From: Crambe crambe
Taxonomy: Eukaryota > Porifera > Demospongiae > Poecilosclerida > Crambeidae
Direction of reading: 5' to 3'
Assembly: GCA_963924555.1 (NCBI GenBank)
Contig: OZ004585.1
Coordinates: 8,634,556 to 8,698,555 of the forward strand
Length of the DNA stretch: 64,000 nucleotides
The position numbers and the translations under genes are program-made. Shown here piece after piece: positions 24,901 through 49,857 of the stretch. The stretch's first letter is position 1. Every line of letters begins with the position of its first letter. Below the pieces are notes generated by a model. That model was not told where the DNA came from. It searched no databases and was given only the letters and a program-made list of their open reading frames with translations.

Positions 24901-25967
24901 TTGAGCACATTACACTTAATAGATATAGTTATGTGAATTAACACAAAAACATTGCAAAATCCAAAAATACTCCTTATTGCAGCAATGCTGTACTGTATAC
25001 TTAACTGTAAGAGAGTGGATTATGGGCATACTTCCTTCATGTCCTGCGGATCTATCTAGCCTACAGAATCTTCCAGTGAATGTGATGTCCTGCATCTCTA
25101 TCTGGTCTACCTTTATAACGAAATCTTCTAGTGAGTGTGATGTCATGCAGTTCAAAATCTTCGATGTCCTGCAGTTCTATCTGGACATAACATATTATTG
25201 TAGCTGCATCCAATGCATATGCAGACACACTGCAATGCTGCCATGGTGATTAGCTAGTACATTGTTTGCACGCTTTTGTTCATCTTAGTAAAATGCTAAC
25301 AGAATTAAATATTGCATGCACCCTTTCTGAGCAAAAACTTCTTAAAAATCATGCCCATTCTGCAGACTATAATATAGCTAGCTATATTCACCGTATTATT
25401 TGTATCAATATTGTGTGAATACTACTTGATATTCCCTTAATCCCTTCTACATCTGCTCTGTTCTTGACCAAATTTCATATTTAAAACACCAGCTGAAAGC
25501 CAATTAGCTACCCGCTCTATGAGCTGGTTCTGAAATATAAAATACGTACGGTTAAGAAGTGAGAAAGTTGGAGAAGATAGAGCAAATAATCAACAGATCC
25601 AGTGAACGCAAAGAGACATTAGCTACTGAGCTGCTGTAACTATGTAGGTAGCTAGGGCATGAAAGTCCATCCATGCAAGTCGATTAAGGACTTACCACTG
25701 AGGGCTGCTTCTCTAAGAATAGGCATGCCAATTCCAGAGCAGTTCCACAAGTCTTTCCTGAATTGCCATTTGCACTCGGATTGGATCATTGGATGAGCTG
25801 ATAAGAGGGCATTGATGGCCTTGGGATATCTGCAGCAGGTGTCTATCTGGCTGGGGGTGAATCCGGGAGTGAGTTGACAGATTTGGCACTGGATGGAGAA
25901 GTTGTATGCGGTTGCTGTTGGGAGTTGGAAGGGAGCGACCAGTTGAAGGCTGATGAACCAGATTAAC
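18923..25967 (-). CDS. WNT: Wnt ligand, first exon not located
   Basis: Secreted lipid-modified morphogen. Three minus-strand exons join in phase: 25696-25967, 21083-21375 and 18923-19432, about 358 residues in all. The first carries a hydrophobic start (LIWFISLQLVAPF) and the N-terminal Wnt core with ECKWQFRKDLWNCSG. The second has ITSACSLGELGSQCGCDYS, WVWGSCSDNISYGNYF and LHNNAVGRK. The last has the lipidation motif CRCHGVSGSCTSQTCW and the C-terminal cysteine cluster ending RYRCTG before the TAG. The serine in HGVSGSC is the palmitoleoylation site known from Wnts. No in-frame ATG precedes 25967 after the acceptor, so the initiator exon lies further upstream on this strand; no candidate had both a good donor and the right phase. 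The orthology subgroup cannot be set by eye. The introns are 1.65 and 4.3 kb, large for this window. Confidence 0.93.
19490..19705. repeat. Dispersed repeat, tandem copies in a Wnt intron
   Basis: About two and a half tandem copies of roughly 96 bp, each with AACCTCTGTATTGAGGACAC, a CTAAGGACAATTTCC stretch and an AGAGAGGTTCCACTGT end. The same family recurs at about 20392-20510 and 53275-53570 and, more diverged, at several other places. Confidence 0.85.
20392..20510. repeat. Dispersed repeat copy in a Wnt intron
   Basis: Single diverged copy of the family described at 19490: AACCTCTGTATGGAGGACAC, CTAAGGACAATTTCC and a CACAATAGAGAGGT end. Confidence 0.8.
21376..25695. other. Large Wnt intron
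   Basis: About 4.3 kb, AT-rich, with no second gene recognised on either strand. Local direct repeats with GATGTCCTGCA and TGTGATGT words occur at about 25035-25180. This is a reasonable place to look for regulatory DNA, but nothing specific can be read from it. Confidence 0.5.
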
Positions 25968-26902
25968 CTGCTTAAATTGAGACAAAGAGGGGGAAGCGGA
26001 AAAAAGAGAAGCAACTAGTGATTATATATTGCTTACTTCACTATATTGTATTTTAATATACTTAGCCAATTCCACTGCACAAGGTAGCAAAGTAATTATA
26101 CCCTATAGGTCATTATGTAGCTGGCTCATCCTAATTCAATTAACTATACTGCTTGCATTCAATTATGCAGCACTCCTTTAAAGCACTACATCTATCTCTC
26201 TTACATACAGGAAAAAAACTAACCATGATAGAAGAAGAATTCTCTTGAAAAAACTCTTGCTGCTTCTCTCTCTGCTGAGTTTTGCCATGTTTGGATATGA
26301 CCAGAATGTGGTGATCTGACTGTAGCATTTTCTTCACTTCAACACTTGTTTTTATTGCTTAATAGCTGAACATTCTTGCAATAATTGATCCTCCCCTCGC
26401 GCGCGCTAGGGATATGAAGGCGTGACGTCACGGGGTTTAAAAATGCGGACTCCGCACACTAGGTATCCGATTTCCGTGTACGTGCAGTAAACTAGCTAGC
26501 TAGGGCGTCAATGCTGACGACCTCGTACCTAATTATTCAAACGGACTAGCCCCGCCCCCTTCCAATGAAGCTTGTTAGGTTTGCAATGCATGTAGTAGTC
26601 ATCCTCACCCACGTTGAGCCAGGCCTCTGACACGGTGACTGCACTTACTTCAGAGAAAATCGCGAAAGCGAGAAGGAAGAGAAGATTTTTTTTTTTTGGG
26701 AGAGACAACTCTAGACTCAACTTTTACTATTAAACATGTTGAGCGAAGCGAAAGAGTAGTAGCTCTGGTAGCAACTAGCTGTGAAGAGACGTTCTTTCAA
26801 GGCTATCTAACTAGCCTAGCCTAGCTATATATCTGATCTTAGACAGTTTGTAACTTATAAAGAGACTTCTAAACTCAAAAACTCTGGCAGACAAGGAGAA
26901 AC
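25968..26902. promoter_or_regulatory. Probable divergent promoter region between Wnt and the RhoGEF
   Basis: Wnt runs left from 25967 and the proposed RhoGEF start codon is at 26903. The core at about 26395-26520 is locally GC/CpG-rich (GCGCGCGC, GTGACGTCAC), unlike its AT-rich surroundings, and contains the CRE-like palindrome TGACGTCA. A minus-strand stretch at 26645-26720 encodes a hydrophobic, signal-peptide-like segment ending at a GTAAGT donor, but its phase does not join the known Wnt exon and it has no ATG. Sharing of this region by both genes is inferred, because the Wnt initiator exon was not found. Confidence 0.45.
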
Positions 26903-41190
<14,288 letters not shown>

Positions 41191-41407
41191 AATTTATCAA
41201 TGGCAAAATACAGTATACTCCATAAGCTTCAAAGATTCCATTACATAATCAACATTATAATAATTATTTAATGGTGAAAGATATATACTTTATTGTCATA
41301 TCAGCTCTATACTGCATAAGTTATAGTTCATAAATTATACATAAATTATAGTATATAATAATTATTATATGAATAGTTGCTGATTGGTGTCTGCATAAGT
41401 GTCTGCG

Positions 41408-44388
41408 TTATTCTTCTGTCTGTCCCTTTTCCTTGTGAGGATTTTGATAGTTCTCTCCCGTCCCCTGGAACCCTCCACTATCCACTGGATCTATTGTCAC
41501 TGTAGCTGCTCTCAACATGTCGTGACTTTCCCTTAGTGACTCCATCAACCGTTCATCGACTTCGGCTGCTCCTATAGAACCCGTCACTTCATCCACCAAC
41601 GACCGGATCTCAGGGGACAAGTCTCCCTCGATAGTGTGTAGAATAGACGCTTCCCCCAAACCCAACGCTTGGACCTTCTCCCGATGCTCCTCGCTCCGGT
41701 AGTGCGTCATCAGATCATCTGTATCGCGGAAAGTGAGGTCACATATGGTGCAGGGGTGCAGTTTCAGTCCCTTGGGATGTTTTGGGTGACACTTGATGTG
41801 TTTTTTGTAAGCATATTCGGAGTCGAAACCAGCAGAACAGAAACGACAGTTGAATAGACTCTGTCCATTGTGCACCTTGATGTGAGATTGAAGATATGCC
41901 AAGCGAGAGAACGTTCGCATGCATACTTCACATTCAAGTCGATGTTCCAGTTTGACGTGTTGTGCGAGGATGGAAGTCGAGGGGAACACCTTGTAGCACT
42001 CCGAGCAGCGGAGGTTCTTTGTGTCTGCGTGTTTCTCAGAGATGTGGGTCCTGAATTCACCCAGGAGGGCAAAGGTCTCCTCGCACTCGTTGCACTTGTA
42101 CGGCTTACCATCCATATGCACCTGAGGAAGAAAATGAATTCCATTTTGTATTAAATGAAGATGGTACCTCCTTTTATTGGTGGGTGTGGTTAGCCTGCAT
42201 ACCTTGAGGTGGTGGATGAGGGCTGACTGGAGTGGAAAGCTCTTCGGACAACCAGTGTAGGTGCACTTAAAGGGTCTCTCGTCGGAATGTAGGCACTTGA
42301 TGTGGTTCTCCAGGGTGTCCATGCGTGTAAACGACTTATCACACATGTGACATGTCACCTGCAGGTTACATAATTGGGTAAAGGGTCATCACACATTATT
42401 ACGTAGGTCACCGCACACGTACACATATCTCAAGGTAGGTAAAGGGTCATCGAACATGCTAGCTCTCCTTGACATACCTTGGGTCTGTTGGGGTTATGTA
42501 TCTGAAGATGTCGTTGGAGACGATAGGGACGATCAAAGGACTTGGAACATGTTGGACACACGTACTTCACATACTTCCCATTGACATCCCCTGACTCCTC
42601 CCCTTCCTCCAATGCCACTCCTCTTTCCTCCATTTTGTCCCCACTTCCTTCCATGAGCTCCACCCCGTCACTGCTAATGATAGAGTTCACCCCCTCGTCA
42701 ACACCAACAAGCACCACCCGCTCTATACCGTCGTTCTTCCCCATCAGGGAGGGGTCAGGCACCACCACACCCCTCAAGTTGGACTCCAAGGAACCATCAA
42801 GAGAAGACGCATTGGCCCCTTCTCCAGGCGACAGGTTTTCAGCACTTGTACACACCTGGGGGGAGGGGGAAATGGAAGGAGAATCTATTATTATTATTAT
42901 GCGATTATCTAGAGCCACTGGTATCAGATGTCTGTCTGATTGACTTCTCCTTTACCTGGATGTACTGGGATAGGTTATTCAGGTCCAAGTCGGTGTGGTT
43001 CTCCCTAATGTGCCGATGGAGGCAGCGTCGGTAGAGAAACGATGCCCTGCACAGCTTACAGGAGAGACGATTCAAATTACCCCTTGCTCCCCCTCGTGAG
43101 GATCGAGGGGTGGTGGTTGACTGCGAGGAAATATCTATAATTATGACATAGGACAAGATCACTACACACTTGAAGATTCATACTTTAAATTTTCTTTACA
43201 TGCAATTATTATGAACCTTTCTTGGCTAAGCCTCTGCCGAGATCACTTCCCATCAGATGTGAAGAGGTGTGGCTCTGTGTTCCCTTGTCGACCTCAGCAG
43301 CGTACCCCTGGGAACGGCAGTTCCGGCAGAAGTGTGGGCCCAAGGAGCCGTGGTTATTAGCGAACCTCTTGTTACAGCTGGAACACACCACGATGGACAT
43401 GGATGAACCAGTCCCAACTCCAGATAGCTTACTAAACAAAGGAAGGTGAAATTGAATTCCAAAAATAAAATGTGGTATTGAAGAATATTGTGCTTATGAC
43501 TGGAAAAAAAAAATTCACCTCTTTTTTGCAGGTGTTTCAACAGAGTCTTCGTACGAGGGATTAGCCAAGGATGCCACCACTTCCCCCATCTCCCCATCTT
43601 GTTCCTCCCTTCTCTCCCCCTCAACGAGGCCATCGTCCCCCGACACTCCTAAAATGGGCATGAGTGAATTGAAAGAGGCAGGGCCAGGCATGCCTCCCTT
43701 TTCACAATCCTGCAAACTCTGGATGCCAATCTCAGCAAGGTAGACGGTCTGAAGCAGAGAAGCTGTCTCATTACGAACATTTCGCATCTAAAGCAACGAG
43801 TAGAGGATACCTTCAATGAAGACACAGGAAGGAAAGGAAAGGAACTGAACTACTAAAAAAAGTCTATTTGCATTCACCTGGCACCTTGATCATTCACTAT
43901 AACTTTCAATTCTTAACAAAAATTCATGTCATCAACAAGCACTCGAGGGATCCCAAACCCCCTACAGTATATAGGAATTCACAATTAGGGTTCCACTGTA
44001 ATGATTAAAATCCCAATACTGGAATATAGAGGTTTAGAGTTCCACCCCCATACTGTCTCATTTCAGGGAATCCACATTCAGGGGTTCCACTGTAATGATT
44101 AAAAGGGTTCTCCCCTGGAATATAGAGGTTTTTGCATTTCAGTGAGTCATTAGGAGTTCCACATATTAGGGGTTCTTATGTTGGACAATATTAGCATACC
44201 TGATCCAGAGCATTCTTTACTCCGTGACCATCCCTTGGGGAAGAAACATTGCAGATGATGTCCAGGTAAGAATGGACCCGATGGAGATTGGAGAGGATCG
44301 TTGTGGTCCTTTCCAGAGCCTCCTTCACCGACACACTAACTTGTTCCTTCAAACGATCTTGCAACGGCTCTTGAGGAGTCGTTGCCAT
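41408..44388 (-). CDS. C2H2 zinc-finger protein, nine fingers
   Basis: Probable nuclear DNA-binding protein. Seven minus-strand exons join in phase to about 699 residues: 44200-44388, 43519-43787, 43217-43431, 42956-43134, 42478-42855, 42203-42358, 41408-42121. The N-terminal ~150 residues are helical and unassigned (KEALERTTTILSNLHRVHSY). An unusual CxxC-type segment follows (CSSCNKRF, then CRNC) that could be an extra atypical zinc site. The nine recognisable C2H2 fingers run from CKLCRASF to CTICDLTF, the first separated from the rest by an acidic linker of about 100 residues. The tail is acidic and has no finger. There is no BTB, KRAB or SCAN domain, so orthology is not assignable by eye. 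It shares a divergent promoter region with WDR82 and converges with the RhoGEF 217 bp away. Splice sites around 43134 and 43217 were fixed by phase. Confidence 0.87.
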
Positions 44389-45070
44389 GACAGCAATATC
44401 GAACTTTCACCTCTTTCTTTTCCTTCTTCATTAAGGAGGAGGTACAAATTACATACATTATTAATATAATCATTTAATCATGAATATCATTATAATTAAT
44501 GCATTCTTGAAAGTGCTGCTAAGTTTATGTATTTATGCAAGCTATAAACTTGGATCATGTTCACATAGAGGGTAAATACAATTCAACCAGTCTAAAAAGG
44601 ACTTCTTATAAATATACTGTCACAGAACCTCATCTGTGTAGAGAATCCTATAAGTACTTCTAGTATACTCTGCTAAAAGCTTAAATACACTCTACTCGAA
44701 AAAGAAGTATGCGCGCGTTTGAAGTTTGAAACTCAAAGCCAAAGCTAAGGGAGGGAACTTTGAGAGCAAGGGGTCTTTCGATAAGGCCTGAGGGCGGACT
44801 TTAAGAGACCCGCTTAATGGGGGGGAGCCAAAAACCTAAAACGTCTCCATAAGTTTATTTGAAGTCCACAATGTAATAGGGAGGGAGAAGCCATGGTGAT
44901 ATATATTACTAACTCACTTTCAACTGGTTTTATACCGACTCCGGCATTCTTCACACGAAAACTTCCGCCATTTTTGAAAATTCACAAAATCCCCACGCAA
45001 TCCTTAAAAATTTACGGGTACCGGGTAGTCCACCGCCCCCGTACCCGAGTGACCCGTACAAATTTTGAAG
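44389..45070. promoter_or_regulatory. Divergent intergenic region between the zinc-finger gene and WDR82
   Basis: 682 bp separates the two start codons. It contains locally inverted and GC-rich words such as GCGCGC at 44712 and GGGGGGGAGCC at 44818, but no TATA-type element can be assigned confidently. That both promoters lie here follows from gene orientation. Confidence 0.55.
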
Positions 45071-46310
45071 ATGAAGCTCACCGACGAGGTTTTTCGCTCT
45101 TTTCGCGTTGCCAAAGTGTTCAGAGAGAATACAGATAAGATAAACTGTATCGATTTCTCTTCTAATGGCGACTCTATGATAGCTAGCAGCAACGATGATT
45201 CCATATCCATCTACTGCTGCTTAGAAGGAAGGTGTGCGCTAATTAGGATTTTCGGCATCACTTGATAAAGTATTTTCTGTGTTGTGTAGGCCAAAGAGAA
45301 CATTATACAGCAAAAAGTATGGTTGTGATTTACTTCAATATACTCATGCACCCAATACAATCATCTATTCCTCCAATAAAGTAGATGGTATGTAATGGGT
45401 AAAGGATCGCTTCTTTAATATAATCTTATTCTCTTCATTTTAGACACTATTCGATACCTCTCTCTCCATGACAACAAGTTCTTGCGCTACTTTCCCGGCC
45501 ACACCAGAAAGTGAGTAATAACCTGATACTCCAATTAATGCCCCTTGTGTATGGTCCCATGACAACAGCTGTCACATGTTGCCCCTTTATAGTGTAGTGA
45601 GTCTGATGATGTCCCCCATTAACGACACATTCCTCTCCGGTTCCCTGGATCGGACCATACGTCTGTGGGACCTCCGTTCCCCTAACTGTCAGGGCCTGAT
45701 GCACCTAAACGGACGTCCTGCGGTCAGTTATGACCCCGAGGGTCTCATTTTTGCAGCTGGCATTGACTCCCGACAACTGAAACTTTATGACCTGCGGACA
45801 TTCGATAAGGTGGAGTCTTAAAATACCCATCACTGCAGTGGAACCCCAAATTTAATACTGAACACTCCAAATAAGGACACTTCTCTGTAAAGGACACTTG
45901 TTGCTGTATTAAATGACCTCTGAATAAAGGTCACCTCTCTATATAAAAGACAATTTCAGTGGCCCGTTTTTTTTTGTTTTTTTTTGGATATCCCACTGTA
46001 TTAATATCTTCTATTTTTCATGTTATAGGGCCCCTTTGCCACATTCCATATTCGTCAGGACTATACAGGATCTGAGTGGACCAATGTCAAGTTTAGCAAC
46101 GATGGAAAAAAGGTCCTTATTTCCAACACTGTTGGACAACTGAAGCTTGTGGATGCTTTCCAGGGACACGAGTTAAATACGCTCTCGGTAATGATCTGTT
46201 TTCTCTGTAAGGTGCAAACAACTTCTCTCACTGTGATGATAGTGGTTTTCAGAATGCATCAATTTCACCATGATCTTGAGAATGCCAATAATTCCCAGGA
46301 ATCAGGGCCC

Positions 46311-46359
<49 letters not shown>

Positions 46360-46929
46360 ATGATATATAATTTTTCCCCAGGGGATTGTAAACAGCTCTG
46401 GAGTGGTACTGGAATGTGGATTTACTCCCGACTCCAAATACATATATTCAGGTACCATTAATAATGTGGGAAGAATAATCAGATGTGATGTTATTGCAAA
46501 CTGTATGTATTTTTTAAAGCCATGAAAGACCCTCACTTTTTCTCTTTTCAGGTTCTCAAGATGGCACTGTCCATATTTGGTCAGCAGAGACAGGTGAAAG
46601 GATAACGGTCCTTGACGGGGGACATCCGGGCCCCACCCATGCAGTCCAGTTCAATCCAAAATTGATGATGATGGCAACTGCCTGCAAAAGCATGGTAACT
46701 AAGGACACACCTATCCTAAACTTTCTGAGCAATACTGTATGGGGCCTCTCCCAAATTCTGATAATAGTGTTTTAAGATAACACTATCTATTGTGCCTCAG
46801 TTACAAGTTTTGTAAATTTCATGCACCACACGCACATACACACATGAATACATTCACTCTCTTTAGGCCTTTTGGTTGCCTGGAATTGAAGATTGGCAGG
46901 GACAGGCTTCAAGTAACAGTCATCCATAA
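45071..46929 (+). CDS. WDR82: WDR82/Swd2-type WD40 protein
   Basis: WD40 protein of the SET1/COMPASS H3K4 methyltransferase and PNUTS-PP1 complexes in the nucleus (family knowledge). Eight exons: 45071-45231, 45290-45387, 45444-45510, 45593-45809, 46029-46187, 46382-46451, 46552-46694, 46867-46929; about 325 residues, close to the 313 usual in vertebrates. The match is very strong throughout: [103 protein letters not shown]. The last exon adds about ten residues beyond the usual end. The start is the first ATG and fits the family N-terminus exactly. Introns are short, and one is loaded with a (GA)n array next to exon 46382-46451. Confidence 0.97.
46315..46357. repeat. (GA)n microsatellite in a WDR82 intron
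   Basis: About 43 bp of GA dinucleotides ending 24 bp before the CCCCAG acceptor of exon 46382-46451. Confidence 0.95.
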
Positions 46930-47365
46930 GCAACTTCAACTGTCTTTTCTCCTAACTAGCCACAACCAACCTCAAAGGGGTGGAGAGGGGGGATTTTCAA
47001 CATTGAAACTATCACTTTCATTTTTAGCATTGCATTTTGCATTGAAATCAAAAACCACTTACTAAAAAATATATTGTGTTTGGTTGAGCTATTCTAAGCT
47101 GCATGGGTTTATGATAAGAGGGCTCAAAGGTGGTGGCAGAATTGATTGGTGGTTTATATTCACCCTTTGGAAAGAGGACAGTGGACTATTAATGGTACTA
47201 TTTTAAGTACATTCCAGTACTGGGATAATCTCATTAGCAAGTAGCCAGAACTACAATGGATATTCAGAAGTATGTACATAGATAATGGAATGTTACTATA
47301 AGAATAATATTAAATGTACAAAAGTGATGGTATCTTGTGTCGGTACACTATCTTAAAAGTCTCTC
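46930..47365. other. Convergent 3' region of WDR82 and the CAAX-type GTPase
   Basis: 436 bp between the two stop codons, AT-rich toward the right end, with no coding signal. It presumably carries both 3'UTRs. Confidence 0.6.
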
Positions 47366-48377
47366 TTAAAATAGAGTGCACCACTTCTTTTTGGTAATGT
47401 TCTGTCCTGCTAGCACTGAGGCAATCTTTTGGAACACCAAGTTCACTCCTTCCCCTGTGAAAGCGCTGCATTCCATTGGTCGAAGGAACCCCTCTCTATC
47501 GGTAATTGTTCGAACTTGCTTCAGAGTGACGTACTCGGCACGTCTATTCCTATCCTCTTGTCCTTCGTCACTTTCAACCAAGTCATTATAGTCTTGCTGA
47601 TCGCGGTCTACCTGGTCTATCATATTTCCAACAAATAAAACAGGGAGACCATTGCTGATTTGCTCGTTAAGGTAGATTCTCAGATCTTTTATCCATGATT
47701 CTGCCTCGAAGAGTGTTTCTTGACGAGTGACATCATACACAAAGATGACTGCTTTAGTGTCAGTGTAGTATTGCCTCGTTACAAGGTCGGTTTTGTCTGC
47801 AGGAGAGAATTGGTAACATCTTGGCTAGCTGGAGCTCACAACTATTATTAGTTAATATCCAGAATTAGCTGGCAACTTCAGAACTGGCTCATAGTAGTTA
47901 AACACCTCCTTTAGCTTTGTTTAGTTTAGCTTTGGTAGTTTAAGGGTTATTAAACACCTCCTTAAGCTATCATAATTATGTAAGGAAAATCATCAATTTA
48001 AAATAACATTCTTCCTTTTTAGGATTTGTTGAAGATAACAGTTATGCAACCCTGAGCATTTCAATAGTGCCATGTAGCAAAAGCAGGAGCTTACTTTAGC
48101 CACTTAAACTATAGAGAAGTTTAAAGATATATAGCTCCACACTCTGATCTGCTGATGTTAAGTTATGGACTACCTTATTCACAATACCTGTCATGTCTCT
48201 GATTACTAAGCAGACTTGTCCTGCCTTCACTGAAACCACTTTCTTCTCTTCCTCTGTCATTTGAGGCACATCGTAGCTAAATTCGTTGAACAGATAGCGG
48301 TGGATTAAGCTGGTCTTCCCCACCTTGGGAGCTCCTACTATTATCACCTTGTGGCCATCCGTTTCTCCTGATGCCAT
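47366..48377 (-). CDS. Degenerate Ras-like small GTPase with CAAX box
   Basis: Two exons, 48188-48377 and 47366-47796, give about 206 residues. G1 is intact (GAPKVGKTS). The other nucleotide-binding motifs are eroded: G3 reads DMTGD where DTAGQ is expected, so the catalytic glutamine is lost; G4 reads GNMID instead of NKxD; G5 is CSAFTG. The C-terminus WCTLF fits a prenylated CAAX box (CTLF), implying membrane attachment. It most resembles the neighbour at 49858-50950, sharing TEEEKK/VAEEKK, REGFLRPMECSA/AHGFLRPIECSA and the same intron position just after G3. Weak or altered hydrolysis is predicted from the residues, not shown. The ATG at 48377 is the first in frame and close to G1. Confidence 0.88.
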
Positions 48378-48777
48378 TCTCCAGTCAGGCTAGTCTGAGA
48401 GTATCAAATATAGTGTCCAATAAAGGACACTCCAACATATACACTCCAAGCAGCTTACACCTAATATAGCCCGATTAGAGGTCTCAATAGTACGAGTGGA
48501 GGTGACTACTTACATTCTCGCTAGCTACTTCTAATGTATTGTTTTTAACCTATATAGCTAGACCATAGCTTTGGACTAACCTTTGAGAATAGATGTTCCT
48601 AACTACCAGAGACTCGCTGTAGGTAGCTCTTTCGTCTCAGTCGTTGATTTAAGCGACTTCTAGACCATTTCTGATGAAATTGGCCCCAAATATAAGAATA
48701 ATACTGCGGTTGCATAATAATCAGTTTCACTTTAAAACTGCGCATGCGCGCGCATGCCTCTTGAGACTGGTTTGTTA
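48378..48777. other. Intergenic stretch between the degenerate GTPase and METTL18
   Basis: 400 bp with no coding signal. A GCGCATGCGCGCGCATGC purine-pyrimidine alternating patch lies at about 48738-48756, close to the METTL18 stop codon. Confidence 0.6.
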
Positions 48778-49707
48778 TCATTTTCTGTGAGATAACTTTA
48801 AGATGACCCGAGGCACACTAGCTTCAATTGTAGCACATTTAGATACATCAAATGTTCCATCTTTGACCACAAGCTCTTGAAAACTGTTCACGCTCCCCCC
48901 AACACCAAAATAGAAACTCTTGGCTGCTACAAACACTATGCCCGAACCAGGCCTAGAATACTTCTTCAAGGCCGTCAACAATTTAGGCTGTGATTGTAAT
49001 GAGTATATAGTCTCAGATGTTAGAATAACATCGTATTTCTCTGAATCTCCCAGCAGAGTTGGCATGTGGTTCCAATCTCCAGAATAGAACTTGCATTTTT
49101 CTTTAATTTCTGCATCTGTGGGTCTAGTATTGAGTATCACATTGGGTATTGTTATGTAGTTCAGAACTTCAGCATTATAATCATGGAAGTGGATTACTTT
49201 TGCCTGCATCATCAGGGAGAATATTGCTGGGAGACCTGAGCCACATCCCAGTTCCAATACTTTCATTCCTGAGAATTTGGTACTGGAATGAAATAAGTAT
49301 TTGATCAGATCAAAGGTGCATTCCCATACTTTCAAGCCACCTTCATACACACTTGGTATCAAATCACTGTGGTGGGAATCAGACAACTTTAATAGAGATT
49401 CCAAATCCATTCCAGGGTAATTTCTATTTTCTATTCCTATGAAAAATTTAGTATGTGGTAAGTCATGAATTTGTTGCTCAGAAATGTACTTCAGTTCGAT
49501 TCCAGAACCAGGAATGGAATGGACATTAGGTATGATGAGATCCAGTATTTCCCAGTGAAGTGGTTGCACTTTGACCTCCTGAGCCACAGTTATGGTACTG
49601 GAATTGGAGTCGATAGTCTCATCATTGGAACGGATTTCTTCCTGAACGTTACTCTTTTCTTTGTCCAGGGAAAAGTTAAAGAGGAATCCACTACAATCAG
49701 ATGCCAT
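48778..49707 (-). CDS. METTL18: METTL18-type protein histidine methyltransferase
   Basis: SAM-dependent enzyme that in vertebrates methylates a histidine of ribosomal protein uL3 (family knowledge). Single-exon frame of 309 codons plus stop. Motifs: the family signature YEGGLKVWECTFDLIKYL, SAM-binding motif I VLELGCGSGLPAI, acidic loop HFHDYNAEVLNYI, SGDW, and post-I strand YDVILTSETIY. The N-terminal ~100 residues are low-complexity and variable, as in the family. The frame opens 28 codons further upstream with a non-ATG start, but the ATG at 49707 gives the expected N-terminus. It lies on the same strand between two related small GTPases, only 150 bp beyond the stop codon of the upstream one. 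Confidence 0.94.
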   Translation of the reverse strand: MASDCSGFLFNFSLDKEKSNVQEEIRSNDETIDSNSSTITVAQEVKVQPLHWEILDLIIPNVHSIPGSGIELKYISEQQIHDLPHTKFFIGIENRNYPGMDLESLLKLSDSHHSDLIPSVYEGGLKVWECTFDLIKYLFHSSTKFSGMKVLELGCGSGLPAIFSLMMQAKVIHFHDYNAEVLNYITIPNVILNTRPTDAEIKEKCKFYSGDWNHMPTLLGDSEKYDVILTSETIYSLQSQPKLLTALKKYSRPGSGIVFVAAKSFYFGVGGSVNSFQELVVKDGTFDVSKCATIEASVPRVILKLSHRK

Positions 49708-49857
49708 TATTGTACGTAGGTAAAGATCGTAAAATAGGTAAAAGGTCGTTAGCGAAACCACATGGCGCGCGCGCGAGCAGTCGAGACACACGTCTATTAT
49801 TAATGCACAAAATTAATAATACCATAAAAATGACAAGAATATAAATAAACTTACATA

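Noticed and set aside
26645-26720. Signal-peptide-like minus-strand segment ending at a GTAAGT donor as the Wnt first exon
   Set aside because: It ends in phase 0 while the next Wnt exon needs two preceding bases, and it has no in-frame ATG.
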